The notes: generated by a model not told the origin, from the letters alone. A stretch of 64,000 nucleotides of DNA from an uncultured Pelagibacteraceae bacterium (GCA_902572345.1 CACGEW010000005.1:1-64000), one strand, 5' to 3'; shown: positions 1-10,037, numbered from the stretch's first letter. Program-made: numbers and translations.

Positions 1-533
1 ACTTCTTTAATCATTTCAGGATCTAATGCTGATGTAGGTTCATCAAATAACATTATCTTGGGTTCCATACACAATGCTCTTGCTATTGCAGCACGTTGTT
101 GTTGGCCGCCTGAAAGTTGCCCAGGAAATTTTAAAGCTTGATCATCAATTTGAACTCTTTTTAAATTGTTCATTGCTATTTCTTCTGCTTGTTTTTTTGG
201 AAGTTTTTTTACCCATATAGGTGCCAAAGAACAATTGTCTAAAATAGATAAGTGAGGAAACAAATTAAATTGTTGAAATACCATTCCAACTTCAGCTCTT
301 ATTTTTTCAATATTTTTTGTGCTTTCAGAAAGTTCTGTACCATCAACAATAATATTTCCCTCTTGATGCTCTTCCAATCTATTAATACATCTTATTAACG
401 TTGACTTACCAGATCCAGATGGCCCACATATAACAATTTTTTCTTGTGGGGCTACTTCAAGATCAATATCCTTTAAAACTTGAAACTTATCAAACCATTT
501 ATTTACATTTTTAAGTTCAATTATTTTTGACAT
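1..533 (-). CDS. aapP: Polar amino-acid ABC transporter ATP-binding protein (AapP/GlnQ-like), 3' end truncated by window edge
   Basis: Reading the minus strand from ATG at 531-533 gives MSKIIELKNVNKWF...GPSGSGKST (Walker A)...LSGGQQQRAAIARAL (signature)...LFDEPTSALDPEM; adjacent to the two permease genes. Confidence 0.9.
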   Translation of the reverse strand, partial: MSKIIELKNVNKWFDKFQVLKDIDLEVAPQEKIVICGPSGSGKSTLIRCINRLEEHQEGNIIVDGTELSESTKNIEKIRAEVGMVFQQFNLFPHLSILDNCSLAPIWVKKLPKKQAEEIAMNNLKRVQIDDQALKFPGQLSGGQQQRAAIARALCMEPKIMLFDEPTSALDPEMIKE

Positions 534-535
534 TA

Positions 536-1789
536 CTATCTTTCTGTACTCAATTTTTTCTCTAAATTTTGACTGTATCTACTCATTGCATAACATATTA
601 CCCAGAAAACTAAACCTGCAAAAACATAACCTTCCATCGCCATTCCAAGCCATTTAGGATTAGTTTTTGCTAAACCTATCATACCTGCTAATTCCATCAA
701 CCCTACAACGAAAATTAATGGAGTATCTTTTACAAGAGCTAAAAGAGTGTTAGCTATTCCAGGTATCACTAATTTAAGCGCTTGAGGCAATATTATAAGT
801 GCATTCATTCTCCAATAACCCATTCCTAAAGATTTTGCAGCTTCATATTGACCTTTTGGTAAAGCTTGTAAACCTCCTCTAACAACTTCCGCCATATATG
901 CAGCTTCAAATAATGTGATAGCTATCAAAACTCTTATTAATTTATCAATAAAAGTTCCATCAGGTAGAAACATAGGAAACATAACAGCTGACATAAATAA
1001 AACTGTAATAAGTGGAACTCCTCTCCAAAGTTCTATAAAACCAATGGAAATATATTTTATTGCTGGCAAAGAAGATCTTCTTCCTAAGGCTAAAACTACA
1101 CCAATCGGAAAACAAAAAAGTATTGCAAAAGCAGAAATAATAAAAGTTAATGAAAGACCTCCCCAGGCTGCACTTTCAACATACTCTAGCCCAAAACTTC
1201 CACCTGATATTAGTTTTATTCCTAAGAATGGAAAAACAAAAACCAGGAACAAGATAAAATATTTTTTAAGTTTTTCAGCTACAAAAAATGAAACCCCGAC
1301 AACAGCAAATAAGATTAAAAAAGCTGTATTTATCCTCCATTGTTCTGCGTCAGGATATAGACCATACATAAACCTATTAAACCAAACTTTTATAAAAACC
1401 CAACAAGCACCATCACCTGTACAATCATCTTTTGAATTACCAACAAAATTAGCCTCTAAAATAAACCAGTCCAACATTGGAGGAATTGATTTTATAATAA
1501 TAAAAATTGTGAAAAGTGTTAATAAAGCATTAAAATTATTAGAATTTATATTTTTATTTAAAACATCTAAAGAGCGAACACCGCTAAATTCAATTCTGAT
1601 AAGATAAAATCCAATAAAGCCTAGCATTAGTGGTAAAAAATAGCTTAATTGAGAAGGCAAAAAACCCATTAAATTAAAATTAAAAAAAGCATTGATAAAA
1701 ACATCTAAAAAACTCAAAGAGACAAGAAATAAACCTATAGGAACATAAGTTTTAATATTTTCTTTTGAAGGTTTTGCAATTAAATTCAT
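536..1789 (-). CDS. aapM: Polar amino-acid ABC transporter permease (AapM-like)
   Basis: 417 aa, multi-TM, EAA-type loop 'EAAYMAEVVRGGLQALPKGQYEAAKSLGMGYWRMNALIILPQAL' typical of His/Glu/Gln permeases. Confidence 0.88.
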   Translation of the reverse strand: MNLIAKPSKENIKTYVPIGLFLVSLSFLDVFINAFFNFNLMGFLPSQLSYFLPLMLGFIGFYLIRIEFSGVRSLDVLNKNINSNNFNALLTLFTIFIIIKSIPPMLDWFILEANFVGNSKDDCTGDGACWVFIKVWFNRFMYGLYPDAEQWRINTAFLILFAVVGVSFFVAEKLKKYFILFLVFVFPFLGIKLISGGSFGLEYVESAAWGGLSLTFIISAFAILFCFPIGVVLALGRRSSLPAIKYISIGFIELWRGVPLITVLFMSAVMFPMFLPDGTFIDKLIRVLIAITLFEAAYMAEVVRGGLQALPKGQYEAAKSLGMGYWRMNALIILPQALKLVIPGIANTLLALVKDTPLIFVVGLMELAGMIGLAKTNPKWLGMAMEGYVFAGLVFWVICYAMSRYSQNLEKKLSTER

Positions 1790-2964
1790 TATTTTTCCTT
1801 GATAGCCATTTTTTTGTTATACCAATTCATAAACATTGAAATTGAGATACTTAAAGTCAAATAAGTAAGCATAGTGATTGAAATTATTTCAATAGCTCTT
1901 CCTGTTTGCATTAAAGCAGTCCCCGCAAAAACTAACACTATATCTGGGTAAGCAATAGCAGCTGCCAATGAAGAATTTTTTGTAAGATTTAAATACTGAT
2001 TTGTAGTTGGTGGAATAATTATTCTTAATGCTTGAGGCATCACTACGAGTTTTAAAATTTGATTCTTATTTAATCCTATACTTGCTGCGGCTTCTTTTTG
2101 ACCTTTGCCAACTCCCAAAATTCCAGCTCTTACATTTTCAGCAATAAATGTTGCTGTGTACATTGATAAAGCTAAAGCTAATGCAATTAATTCTGGAATT
2201 ATACTTACTCCCCCTTCATAAGTATAAACTGTTGAAGACAATTGTTTTAAAACTGGATATTCAAAAGTGAGAGAGACTCCTAGAAAAAGAAATGTAATTA
2301 AAGGTATCAATATCAATGTCACTAAAGAGATAGATGTTGATGGAAGCTGTTTTCCAAATTGTTCTCTTTGTTTAGTTGCGTAAGAATTAATAAAATAAAT
2401 TGCAATAAACGCAGCTATAACTGATAAAAGAAAAATATTAAAATTAGTCCATATAAATTTTGGTACATACCAGCCTTTTATCGTTAAAAATGATATATCA
2501 TTAAAACTTATACCGTTTTCAGGCAAAGGAAGTGCTCGTAAAGCGGCGAAATACCAGAAAAAAATTTGTAAAATCAAAGGTATATTTCTAAAGATTTCTA
2601 CATACCACTCAGCTACTTTAGCTATTAAATAGTTATCAGACAATCTAGATACTCCTACTACTACTCCAATAATTGTTGCAAAAAATATTCCTATTACTGA
2701 GACTAAAATTGTATTTAATAAACCTACTAAAAACGCTCTCCCATACGAGTGTGAACCATCATACTCGATCATTGAAAATGTAATATCAAATGATGCTTCT
2801 TGATTTAAAAAACCAAAACCAAAAGATATTCCTCTGTTGCCCATGTTAATTTGAGCATTAGTTGCAAAATAAATAATTACAGAGAGTAAAGCTAAAACAG
2901 TTATTGCTTGAGGGATTAAATCTCTTGCTTTTTTGTTTTCAATATTGAATTTTTTAAAAATCAT
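1789..2964 (-). CDS. aapQ: Polar amino-acid ABC transporter permease (AapQ-like)
   Basis: 391 aa, multi-TM, 'IAENVRAGILGVGKGQKEAAASIGLNKNQILKLVVMPQALRIIIPP'; abuts aapM. Confidence 0.88.
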   Translation of the reverse strand: MIFKKFNIENKKARDLIPQAITVLALLSVIIYFATNAQINMGNRGISFGFGFLNQEASFDITFSMIEYDGSHSYGRAFLVGLLNTILVSVIGIFFATIIGVVVGVSRLSDNYLIAKVAEWYVEIFRNIPLILQIFFWYFAALRALPLPENGISFNDISFLTIKGWYVPKFIWTNFNIFLLSVIAAFIAIYFINSYATKQREQFGKQLPSTSISLVTLILIPLITFLFLGVSLTFEYPVLKQLSSTVYTYEGGVSIIPELIALALALSMYTATFIAENVRAGILGVGKGQKEAAASIGLNKNQILKLVVMPQALRIIIPPTTNQYLNLTKNSSLAAAIAYPDIVLVFAGTALMQTGRAIEIISITMLTYLTLSISISMFMNWYNKKMAIKEK

Positions 2965-2979
2965 TATTTTGAGAATAAA

Positions 2980-3009
2980 AAAAAGGGCCAGATAAATCCA
3001 GCCCTTTTT
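2980..3009 (-). terminator. Intercistronic hairpin between aapJ and aapQ (partial terminator or 3'-stabilising stem-loop)
   Basis: AAAAAGGGC (2980-2988) pairs with GCCCTTTTT (3001-3009), located just after the binding-protein stop codon. Confidence 0.65.
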
Positions 3010-3023
3010 AATTTTATTAGCAA

Positions 3024-4070
3024 TTATCTTGCTGGTGGTACGTAAAGAATTCCACCTTTAGTCCATAATTGATTAGGACCTCTATTAGGTAAAATTCCAG
3101 TATCAGCTATGTGTTTTTTATAGCTTTCACCGTAGTTACCAACTTGCTCGATAATTCTTAAGCTCCACTCGTTATCTAAACCGAATGCTGCACCTAATTC
3201 ACCTTCGGAACCTACTAATCTTTTGATAGCTGGGTTCTCAGAGTCTTTTAGGCTAGAAGCGTTTGATGAATTAACACCGTACTCTTCTGCTTCGATCATA
3301 GTATTAAGAGACCATCTTACGATATCTTCCCATACTGCATCCCCTTGTCTTACAACAGGACCTAATGGTTCTTTAGAAATCGTTTCAGGTAATACTTTGT
3401 GCTCATCTGGATTTGACATTTTAGTTCTTTGTGCCGCTAAACCAGATTTATCTGTAGTGTAAGTATCACATCTTCCTGCATCATAAGCTTGAACTACTTC
3501 ATCCGCTTTTTCAAATGCGATTGGTTCGTAACTTATGTTTTTAGAATTAAAGAAGTCTCTCATGTTAAGCTCGGTTGTCGTACCTGTGTTTGTACAAGCA
3601 GAAATACCGTTTTTGAAATCATTCACAGAATTAATTCCAGAATTTTTTCTCACCATGAAACCTTGACCATCGTAAAAGTTTACACCAACAAAAGTTAAAC
3701 CAATGTCAGCATCTCTTGATAACGTCCAAGTAGTGTTACGTGCAAGAACATCGATTTCACCTGATGTTAATGCCGTAAATCTTTCTTTAGCACTTAACGG
3801 AGTGTATTTAACTTTGTCTGCATCACCTAATACAGCTGCAGCAACAGCTCTACATACGTCTACGTCAATACCAGACCAGTTTCCTGATGCATCAGCATTA
3901 GAAAATCCTGGTAGACCTTGTGAAACTCCACATTTCACAAAACCAGCTTTCTTAGTATTATCTAAAGTTTTAGATTTTTTGGAACCAGCTCCTCCTCCGC
4001 CTTGGCCGCAAGCGACTAAAAGCAAAGATGCAAATCCAACTAAAATCCAAGTTTTGATTGATTTGATCAT
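3024..4070 (-). CDS. aapJ: Amino-acid ABC transporter substrate-binding protein (AapJ-like), predicted lipoprotein
   Basis: ORF track gives 3024..4109, but an internal Met at about 4070 begins a cleaner signal peptide MIKSIKTWILVGFASLLLVAC; body matches AapJ-type SBP (GVSQGLPGFSNADASGNWSGIDVDVCRAVAAAVLGD). Confidence 0.85.
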   Translation of the reverse strand: MIKSIKTWILVGFASLLLVACGQGGGGAGSKKSKTLDNTKKAGFVKCGVSQGLPGFSNADASGNWSGIDVDVCRAVAAAVLGDADKVKYTPLSAKERFTALTSGEIDVLARNTTWTLSRDADIGLTFVGVNFYDGQGFMVRKNSGINSVNDFKNGISACTNTGTTTELNMRDFFNSKNISYEPIAFEKADEVVQAYDAGRCDTYTTDKSGLAAQRTKMSNPDEHKVLPETISKEPLGPVVRQGDAVWEDIVRWSLNTMIEAEEYGVNSSNASSLKDSENPAIKRLVGSEGELGAAFGLDNEWSLRIIEQVGNYGESYKKHIADTGILPNRGPNQLWTKGGILYVPPAR

Positions 4071-4112
4071 ATTATTATAATCCTCTTTAGTTATTATTAT
4101 TGTTAACAATAT

Positions 4113-4133
4113 TTTTGAAACGATGTTTCAAAA
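4113..4133. promoter_or_regulatory. Palindrome TTTTGAAAC-GAT-GTTTCAAAA upstream of aapJ (candidate operator)
   Basis: 9-bp perfect inverted repeat with 3-bp centre, about 43-63 bp upstream of the likely aapJ start. Confidence 0.5.
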
Positions 4134-4239
4134 CGGGTGGATTATTATCTACTTTGGTTCGAATTACAATTTTAAGCAGGCACTAAATATAGCTTGTTTT
4201 GTTGGGGTTCTCCAATATATATGATAATACCACTTGTAA

Positions 4240-5277
4240 TTAAGGACTTTTGGTCATCTCAAACATTCTGCTAATAGTTCTTTTAAAAACTTCAGAATGT
4301 TTGTTTGATGAGCTTAAATTATTTAAATTTTCCTCAATAGATAAAGTTAGTCTAATTTTTTTTTCATAAAATATATCAATCATAGTAATAAATCTAAGTT
4401 GCTGATTAGAATTTTCATTATTAAATTTTGGGATCTCTTCAATAAAAATATGATTACAAAGATCCGAAATATTTATGTAATCCTCAGCCCCTAAATTATT
4501 ATCACACAAATCTTTAAACTTAAATCGAGTAATACCAGAGTAAAAATTATTAATAATAAAATCTCTTCCTTTTGTTGTGACTATTTTATTATCTTTATTA
4601 ATGTTTCTAGTAAATTCACGAAATTTCTGATTTATTTTAAAAGAAGTTTTCTCATTTAATGGAAAAAAAATTTGTTGGAGTTTTTCATTATTTTTTGTTC
4701 TATAATCGTCCTGTATTTGTAATTCCTTTTGAATAGAAAAATTTTCTATTATTGAAATAAATGGTAAAAATTGATCTCTCTGAAGTCCATCTTTGTAAAG
4801 ATCATGTAGTTTTGTATTAGTAGTAATTATAATTTTAATTTTTTCCTCAAAAATTACTTCAAATAATTTACCCAATATCATTGCATCAACTATATTAGTA
4901 ACTTGAAACTCATCTAAATATATTAAATCATATTTTTTCTTAAGTTCTTTTACAAAATCGGTTACCGTATTATTATCTTTCTTTTCGTGCCTAAAGTTAT
5001 GAAAATTTATCATGAATTCATTAAAATGTTGTCTATGTTTCTTAATCTTTAAATTATCAAATGCAAAATTTAACAACATTGTTTTGCCTACTCCTACTTC
5101 GCCATAAAGGTAAAAACAAAGTTTTTCTTTTTTTTTAATAAATCTACTTAAAATTGTTTCTCTGTTACCTAAAAATTTTTCTAATGAATTAATAATTTTT
5201 ACTTGTTGTTCGTTTACTTCAAGCTTATTAATTTCACAAAATTCTTTAAATGAATCTTGTAAAAATATTTTAGACAT
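4240..5277 (-). CDS. zapE: ZapE/AFG1-family ATPase
   Basis: 345 aa; Walker A 'YGEVGVGKTMLLNF', 'LIYLDEFQVTNIVDAMILGKLFE' typical of AFG1/ZapE. Confidence 0.85.
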   Translation of the reverse strand: MSKIFLQDSFKEFCEINKLEVNEQQVKIINSLEKFLGNRETILSRFIKKKEKLCFYLYGEVGVGKTMLLNFAFDNLKIKKHRQHFNEFMINFHNFRHEKKDNNTVTDFVKELKKKYDLIYLDEFQVTNIVDAMILGKLFEVIFEEKIKIIITTNTKLHDLYKDGLQRDQFLPFISIIENFSIQKELQIQDDYRTKNNEKLQQIFFPLNEKTSFKINQKFREFTRNINKDNKIVTTKGRDFIINNFYSGITRFKFKDLCDNNLGAEDYINISDLCNHIFIEEIPKFNNENSNQQLRFITMIDIFYEKKIRLTLSIEENLNNLSSSNKHSEVFKRTISRMFEMTKSP

Positions 5278-6345
5278 TTAATTAATGTTGGATAGAACTG
5301 CTTTTGCGCACTGAACTGTATTGCTTGAACCGTGAAGATCTTTTGTTCGATTTTCTTTAACTGATAAAGTTTTTTCAATTGAATTTAATATAGATTTTGC
5401 TGCTTCTTTTTCTCCTAAATGATCAAGCATTAATGCACCTGACCATATTTGCCCTATTGGATTTGCAATACCTTTACCAGCAATATCTGGTGCTGAACCA
5501 TGAACTGGCTCAAATAACGAGGGATACTTATTTTCAGGATTAATGTTTCCTGACGGTGCGATACCTATAGTGCCGGTGCAGGCTGGGCCTAAATCTGATA
5601 AAATATCTCCAAACAAATTTGATGCAACCACTACATCAAACCACTCAGGAGTTAAAACAAATCTAGCAGTTAAAATATCTATATGAAATTGATCAGTTTT
5701 GATTTCAGGATATTTTTTTTTCATAATATCAAACCTTTCATCCCAAAATGGCATTGTAATTGAAATACCATTTGATTTTGTTGCATTAGTTACTTTTTTT
5801 CTTCCTTTAGATTTAGCTAATTCAAATGCGTATTTTTGAACTCTATCAACACCCTGTCTAGACATTATTGTTTCTTGAACGGCAATCTCTCTTTCAGTAT
5901 CTGCGTACATTCTGCCTCCAACTGAGGAATATTCTCCCTCCGTGTTTTCTCTTACTATTAACATATCTATATCGCCTGGTTTTTTGTTTGCTAAAGGACA
6001 CGGCACTCCATTAAATAATTTCACAGGTCTTAAATTTACATATTGATCAAATTCTCTTCTAAATTTTAACAATGATCCCCATAAACTAATATGGTCTGGG
6101 ACTTTTGAAGGATCCCCCACTGCTCCGAAAAAGATTGCGTCATGAGATCCAATTTTTTCTTTCCAATCATCAGGAAGCATTTTTCCATATTTTTGATAAT
6201 ATTCACATGAAGAAAAATCAAATTCATCAAATTGAATTTGAAACTGATGTTTTTTAGCAGTTTCTTTTAAAATCTTCAAACTTTCTGGAAGAACCTCCTT
6301 GCCTATTCCGTCTCCAGCAATAGATGCAATTTTATATTTCTTCAT
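5278..6345 (-). CDS. Isocitrate/isopropylmalate dehydrogenase family; D-malate/tartrate dehydrogenase-like
   Basis: 'IAGDGIGKEVLPE', 'LIVRENTEGEYSSVGG', 'LFEPVHGSAPDIAGKGIANP'. Confidence 0.8.
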   Translation of the reverse strand: MKKYKIASIAGDGIGKEVLPESLKILKETAKKHQFQIQFDEFDFSSCEYYQKYGKMLPDDWKEKIGSHDAIFFGAVGDPSKVPDHISLWGSLLKFRREFDQYVNLRPVKLFNGVPCPLANKKPGDIDMLIVRENTEGEYSSVGGRMYADTEREIAVQETIMSRQGVDRVQKYAFELAKSKGRKKVTNATKSNGISITMPFWDERFDIMKKKYPEIKTDQFHIDILTARFVLTPEWFDVVVASNLFGDILSDLGPACTGTIGIAPSGNINPENKYPSLFEPVHGSAPDIAGKGIANPIGQIWSGALMLDHLGEKEAAKSILNSIEKTLSVKENRTKDLHGSSNTVQCAKAVLSNIN

Positions 6346-6969
6346 TTAAGCAAATTTTTCTCTATAGAAATGTATTGGATCATACAATTCGGTGAATGCT
6401 TCACAATATTTAGACATTCTGGTGAATCGAAAAGGAATTTCTCCATTGAACATCTCTATATTGTTAGTATTTTTAGTTTTGAATTCTATAATAAGCTTAT
6501 CATTTTTTTTTATCTTATTATTATTAAAATAAGACTTATAATAAATATTTTGATCTAATGTTATTCTCACATCTTTTATTTGATAATATTCACGAGTATA
6601 TTCTATAATTAAATTAGGAAAACAATTTCCGTAAATATTATCATATATTCCTTTTTTAAGATAGTTGTTGAAATTGTTTAAATTGGTTTCTAAGGTTTTT
6701 TTATATTTACCTTCTGCGCTATTTATTTTGTATTCTAAACACCACGATTTTTTATCTTCATCTGGATAGTTTCTTAGCCTAATTTTTTTTCTAGGAACAA
6801 CACCTTCCTCAGAGTCTTTAAACATTTTATATTTTGAATTTTCAAAGTAAATGCTTCTTATACGTCTTTTGGGAAAAATAGATTTTCCGTTCATTTTCTT
6901 TATTAAATTTCTTATTTCGATGTAATTTACTCTAGCAAGTATAATTTTTTCCTCTTTTCTAAAACTCAT
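6346..6969 (-). CDS. VTC/TTM-fold domain protein (polyphosphate polymerase domain-like)
   Basis: 207 aa; 'FRKEEKI', 'RSIYFEN', 'KKIRLRNY', 'CLEYKI', 'KYKKT' follow the charged tunnel-strand pattern of bacterial VTC-domain proteins; next to a DUF4956-like protein. Confidence 0.7.
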   Translation of the reverse strand: MSFRKEEKIILARVNYIEIRNLIKKMNGKSIFPKRRIRSIYFENSKYKMFKDSEEGVVPRKKIRLRNYPDEDKKSWCLEYKINSAEGKYKKTLETNLNNFNNYLKKGIYDNIYGNCFPNLIIEYTREYYQIKDVRITLDQNIYYKSYFNNNKIKKNDKLIIEFKTKNTNNIEMFNGEIPFRFTRMSKYCEAFTELYDPIHFYREKFA

Positions 6970-9389
6970 AAATTATTAGATTTTAATATTTCAATATTAG
7001 ATTTATCATCAACTTCAATTTTTTTCGAGAACTCTTTACATTTAAAGTTTTTAACTTGAATTAAACCACCAGAAAATTCTTGTTTTTTATTATAAGCCTG
7101 TAAACAATACTCTGAATTACTTGAAAAAAAATTGTTAATTTTAACTTCTGCAAAATCTTTTGAGGCCACGACTGATTTAGATTTAATTGAATTAAGACTA
7201 TTTACATTTATATTGCTCAATTCACCTGCTGATATACCTTTATCACCACAATTTATCAAATCTATATCTTCAATTCTGTAATCTCCAAATGAAAAATCGG
7301 AACAGTCATTTCCGCTATTTTTAATATTAATTTTTTTAAAATAAAGTTTTGAAAAATCTCCATCCAATCCATCAAAAGATGAATTTGTAATATTTATTTT
7401 ATCAATTGATCCATTTGATCTAATAAAATTAATTGAGTCTTCACATTTGGCATCTTTTGTATTTATTTTTATATTTGCAACTTCCATATCAATCAATGAT
7501 ATGCATCCGGTTAGTCCGTTCGAGTCCCTTCTGATAATTTTAGATTTTTCAATTATCAAAGTATCTGTAAAATTTATTTCCCAGTCTTTCATATTGCCTT
7601 CAAAAATTACAATTTTACCTGACTTTTTAGATTTTATGATTTCAATTTTTTTTTTATTTTTATCTACTGTGAAATCAATGCCGCCAAACTTTTTAATCTT
7701 AAAATTATCAAACTGATATTCTTTCACTTGCAAAAATTTATTGAATTCTTTATTTCCAAACCATCCGTCAAAAATATCTTTTTTCTTATTTTTTCCAAGA
7801 AATATAAATTTTTTCTCTTTTTCTTTATATTTTTGAGAAATTAAATCTATAATTTTACTTTTATCTATTTTTAGATTCTTGCAGTTTTCACTCAATATAT
7901 TACAAGCTAAATATTCATTATTATGTTTTCCATTATATACTAGTAATCTATTGGCTTTATTAATTGAATTATCTTTAATAAATAAATTGTCGAAAATTTT
8001 TTTATTTTTAATATAAATTAAATTATTGTCTACTTTTTTTGTTTTTATAATTTTGTCTGCTTGTAAATTCTTTAAAAAGTTTAAATTGAATAAAATTTGA
8101 TCGATATATTTATCAAGAGTCTCTTTTTTAATTTTTACTCCTCTAGTTTTTAGTTTTAAGTGAAAACTTTTTTTGTCAATTTCATTTATTAAATCGTGAG
8201 CTTCTTCAGCAGTTGATGTAGAAACTTTAGGCACCTTACCTTTAAACATACCTGGATAATAAATATCTGGATTTTTATAAATTATTGAAATATTTTTACC
8301 TTCTAAATATTCCTTTTTTTTTAATTTGTTATCTTTATCCAATAAATCTGCTTGTCCATCGTAATAAATTGGAAAAAATTTTTTTGATATTGTATCAAAA
8401 TATATTCTTCTATTACCAGGAGTGAATGCATGTGTTGCATCCATTGAAATTAAAATTGTATCAAAGATTTTGAAATCTTTAAAAGAATTTTTATAAATAG
8501 TATTTTCTGCTGCGCCAACAAAATCTATCAGATCATCAGTATCAACATCACCCTGATCATAAAGAACGAGCTCATTTAAAATTGAAACACCAAATTCTGT
8601 TAAATATTTTTCATTTTTACCTTTTGAAATAAATTGATTGTTTATAGGTTTAAATTGGTGATTAAATACGGATCTTTTAATATTATATTTTTGCTTATCA
8701 CTAAAAGTGAATCTTTCATCACCTCTATAAACGGGATTTTCAATTTGATTATTAATTTCAATAAATTCCTTAACTATTTTCTCCTGAAAAATAAATTTTT
8801 TACTTTTATCATTGTAAGTTACTTGAACATTGGCCGTTCTAGGTGATAAAAAATTTATTTCATTTAAAAGAGTAGTTGCAATAACTTCATTATCGTATCC
8901 TCTTGTTATTGGTTTAAAAAGTATAAACTTTACTATCCCAAAAATATGACCATCTACTAAATTTACATTTAAGCTTGGAAGAAAATTCTCTGAGCGATGA
9001 TCAGCTAAATCACCATGGGGCCTGATTTTTGCTTTAATAAAACATTTTTTTTGTTTGTCTAACCCAACTACAATTCTGGCATCAACTCTTTTTCTAGTTT
9101 CATAAAATTTGTAATCGGAATTAAATTTTATTTGATTTTTTTTTGCTAAAATTTCTTCCTCAAGAAGTAATGTCTTCCATCTTCGATTATCTGAAATAAT
9201 AATCTCTAAATTTATTTTTTTAAATTCATTTGGATGTAATTGTAAGCTTTCTGAATAATTTAATTCATTACATTTTGGTATGCTGTTAATTTTAGTTTTT
9301 TTTATAATTTTATTTTGGTCGAAAACTATTTTTAAAATAATTGAAAATAGTAAAAATAAAAAAAAATACGAAACAATTCTTTTTACCAT
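6966..9389 (-). CDS. Exported/membrane-anchored CotH-like protein with C-terminal parallel beta-helix-like region
   Basis: 807 aa; N-terminal TM (IVSYFFLFLLFSIILKIVF); 'MDATHAFTPGNRRIYFDTISKKFFPIYYDG' resembles the CotH kinase-like core; C-terminus has repetitive short beta-strand pattern (INITNSSFDGLDGDFSKLYFKKINIKNSGNDCSDF). Confidence 0.6.
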   Translation of the reverse strand: MVKRIVSYFFLFLLFSIILKIVFDQNKIIKKTKINSIPKCNELNYSESLQLHPNEFKKINLEIIISDNRRWKTLLLEEEILAKKNQIKFNSDYKFYETRKRVDARIVVGLDKQKKCFIKAKIRPHGDLADHRSENFLPSLNVNLVDGHIFGIVKFILFKPITRGYDNEVIATTLLNEINFLSPRTANVQVTYNDKSKKFIFQEKIVKEFIEINNQIENPVYRGDERFTFSDKQKYNIKRSVFNHQFKPINNQFISKGKNEKYLTEFGVSILNELVLYDQGDVDTDDLIDFVGAAENTIYKNSFKDFKIFDTILISMDATHAFTPGNRRIYFDTISKKFFPIYYDGQADLLDKDNKLKKKEYLEGKNISIIYKNPDIYYPGMFKGKVPKVSTSTAEEAHDLINEIDKKSFHLKLKTRGVKIKKETLDKYIDQILFNLNFLKNLQADKIIKTKKVDNNLIYIKNKKIFDNLFIKDNSINKANRLLVYNGKHNNEYLACNILSENCKNLKIDKSKIIDLISQKYKEKEKKFIFLGKNKKKDIFDGWFGNKEFNKFLQVKEYQFDNFKIKKFGGIDFTVDKNKKKIEIIKSKKSGKIVIFEGNMKDWEINFTDTLIIEKSKIIRRDSNGLTGCISLIDMEVANIKINTKDAKCEDSINFIRSNGSIDKINITNSSFDGLDGDFSKLYFKKINIKNSGNDCSDFSFGDYRIEDIDLINCGDKGISAGELSNINVNSLNSIKSKSVVASKDFAEVKINNFFSSNSEYCLQAYNKKQEFSGGLIQVKNFKCKEFSKKIEVDDKSNIEILKSNNL

Positions 9390-10037
9390 TTAAGATTGCA
9401 AATCAGCTTTTACATTCACTATTCTTTTATCTTCTCTTATTTTTTTTTCAAAATCCTTTAATTCATTTCTTTCATTAAAAACAAGTCTGTAATAGTGATC
9501 ATTTTTTTCATGATAAAAATAAATCAATGATTTTGAGTTTTCAATTTCATCAATTCGCTCACTACTATTAATTTCAATTGAATAGTTTAAATTTCCATCT
9601 CCGAAAGAATAGTCAAATAAATTTAAACCAAACTTTCTAGTTATTATATTCGATAAACGTATTCCAAAAATTACAGAAACAATTAATAAAAAAAGCAGAA
9701 ATGCTAAATTCAAAGATACACTACAAGTTATTCCTAAAGTTAATAAACTAAAAAACATTACTAATTCAAATGGACTTTTTACTGGATTTCTGAATCGTAC
9801 TATTGATAATGCACCAATCATCCCAAGTGATAAAGCTATGTCAGATTTAATTACTGAAGTAATAATTAATGCTATAGATGGTAACAAAATATAAGTGCCA
9901 AGATGATGATAAGTGTTTGCCCATCTTTGACCCGATAAAACTAAAGATTGTCTGATAATAATTCCACTTATAGTTAAAAACAGTATTTTTATAAAATATG
10001 GATGTTGTAAATATTCGCTAAAATTTATAAGACTCAT
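9390..10037 (-). CDS. DUF4956-like membrane protein
   Basis: 215 aa; several TM helices then 'ALSLGMIGALSIVRFRNPVKSPFELVMFF' characteristic of DUF4956, then soluble C-terminus. Confidence 0.75.
   Translation of the reverse strand: MSLINFSEYLQHPYFIKILFLTISGIIIRQSLVLSGQRWANTYHHLGTYILLPSIALIITSVIKSDIALSLGMIGALSIVRFRNPVKSPFELVMFFSLLTLGITCSVSLNLAFLLFLLIVSVIFGIRLSNIITRKFGLNLFDYSFGDGNLNYSIEINSSERIDEIENSKSLIYFYHEKNDHYYRLVFNERNELKDFEKKIREDKRIVNVKADLQS

Noticed and set aside
915-1607. 230-aa ORF on + strand
   Set aside because: Fully antisense to aapM, no recognisable domain; AT-rich opposite-strand open frame
3223-4080. Three + strand ORFs antisense to aapJ
   Set aside because: Shadow ORFs of a clear SBP gene; no family signal
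7447-8846. + strand ORFs inside the CotH-like gene
   Set aside because: Antisense to a long ORF in an operon; no domain recognised
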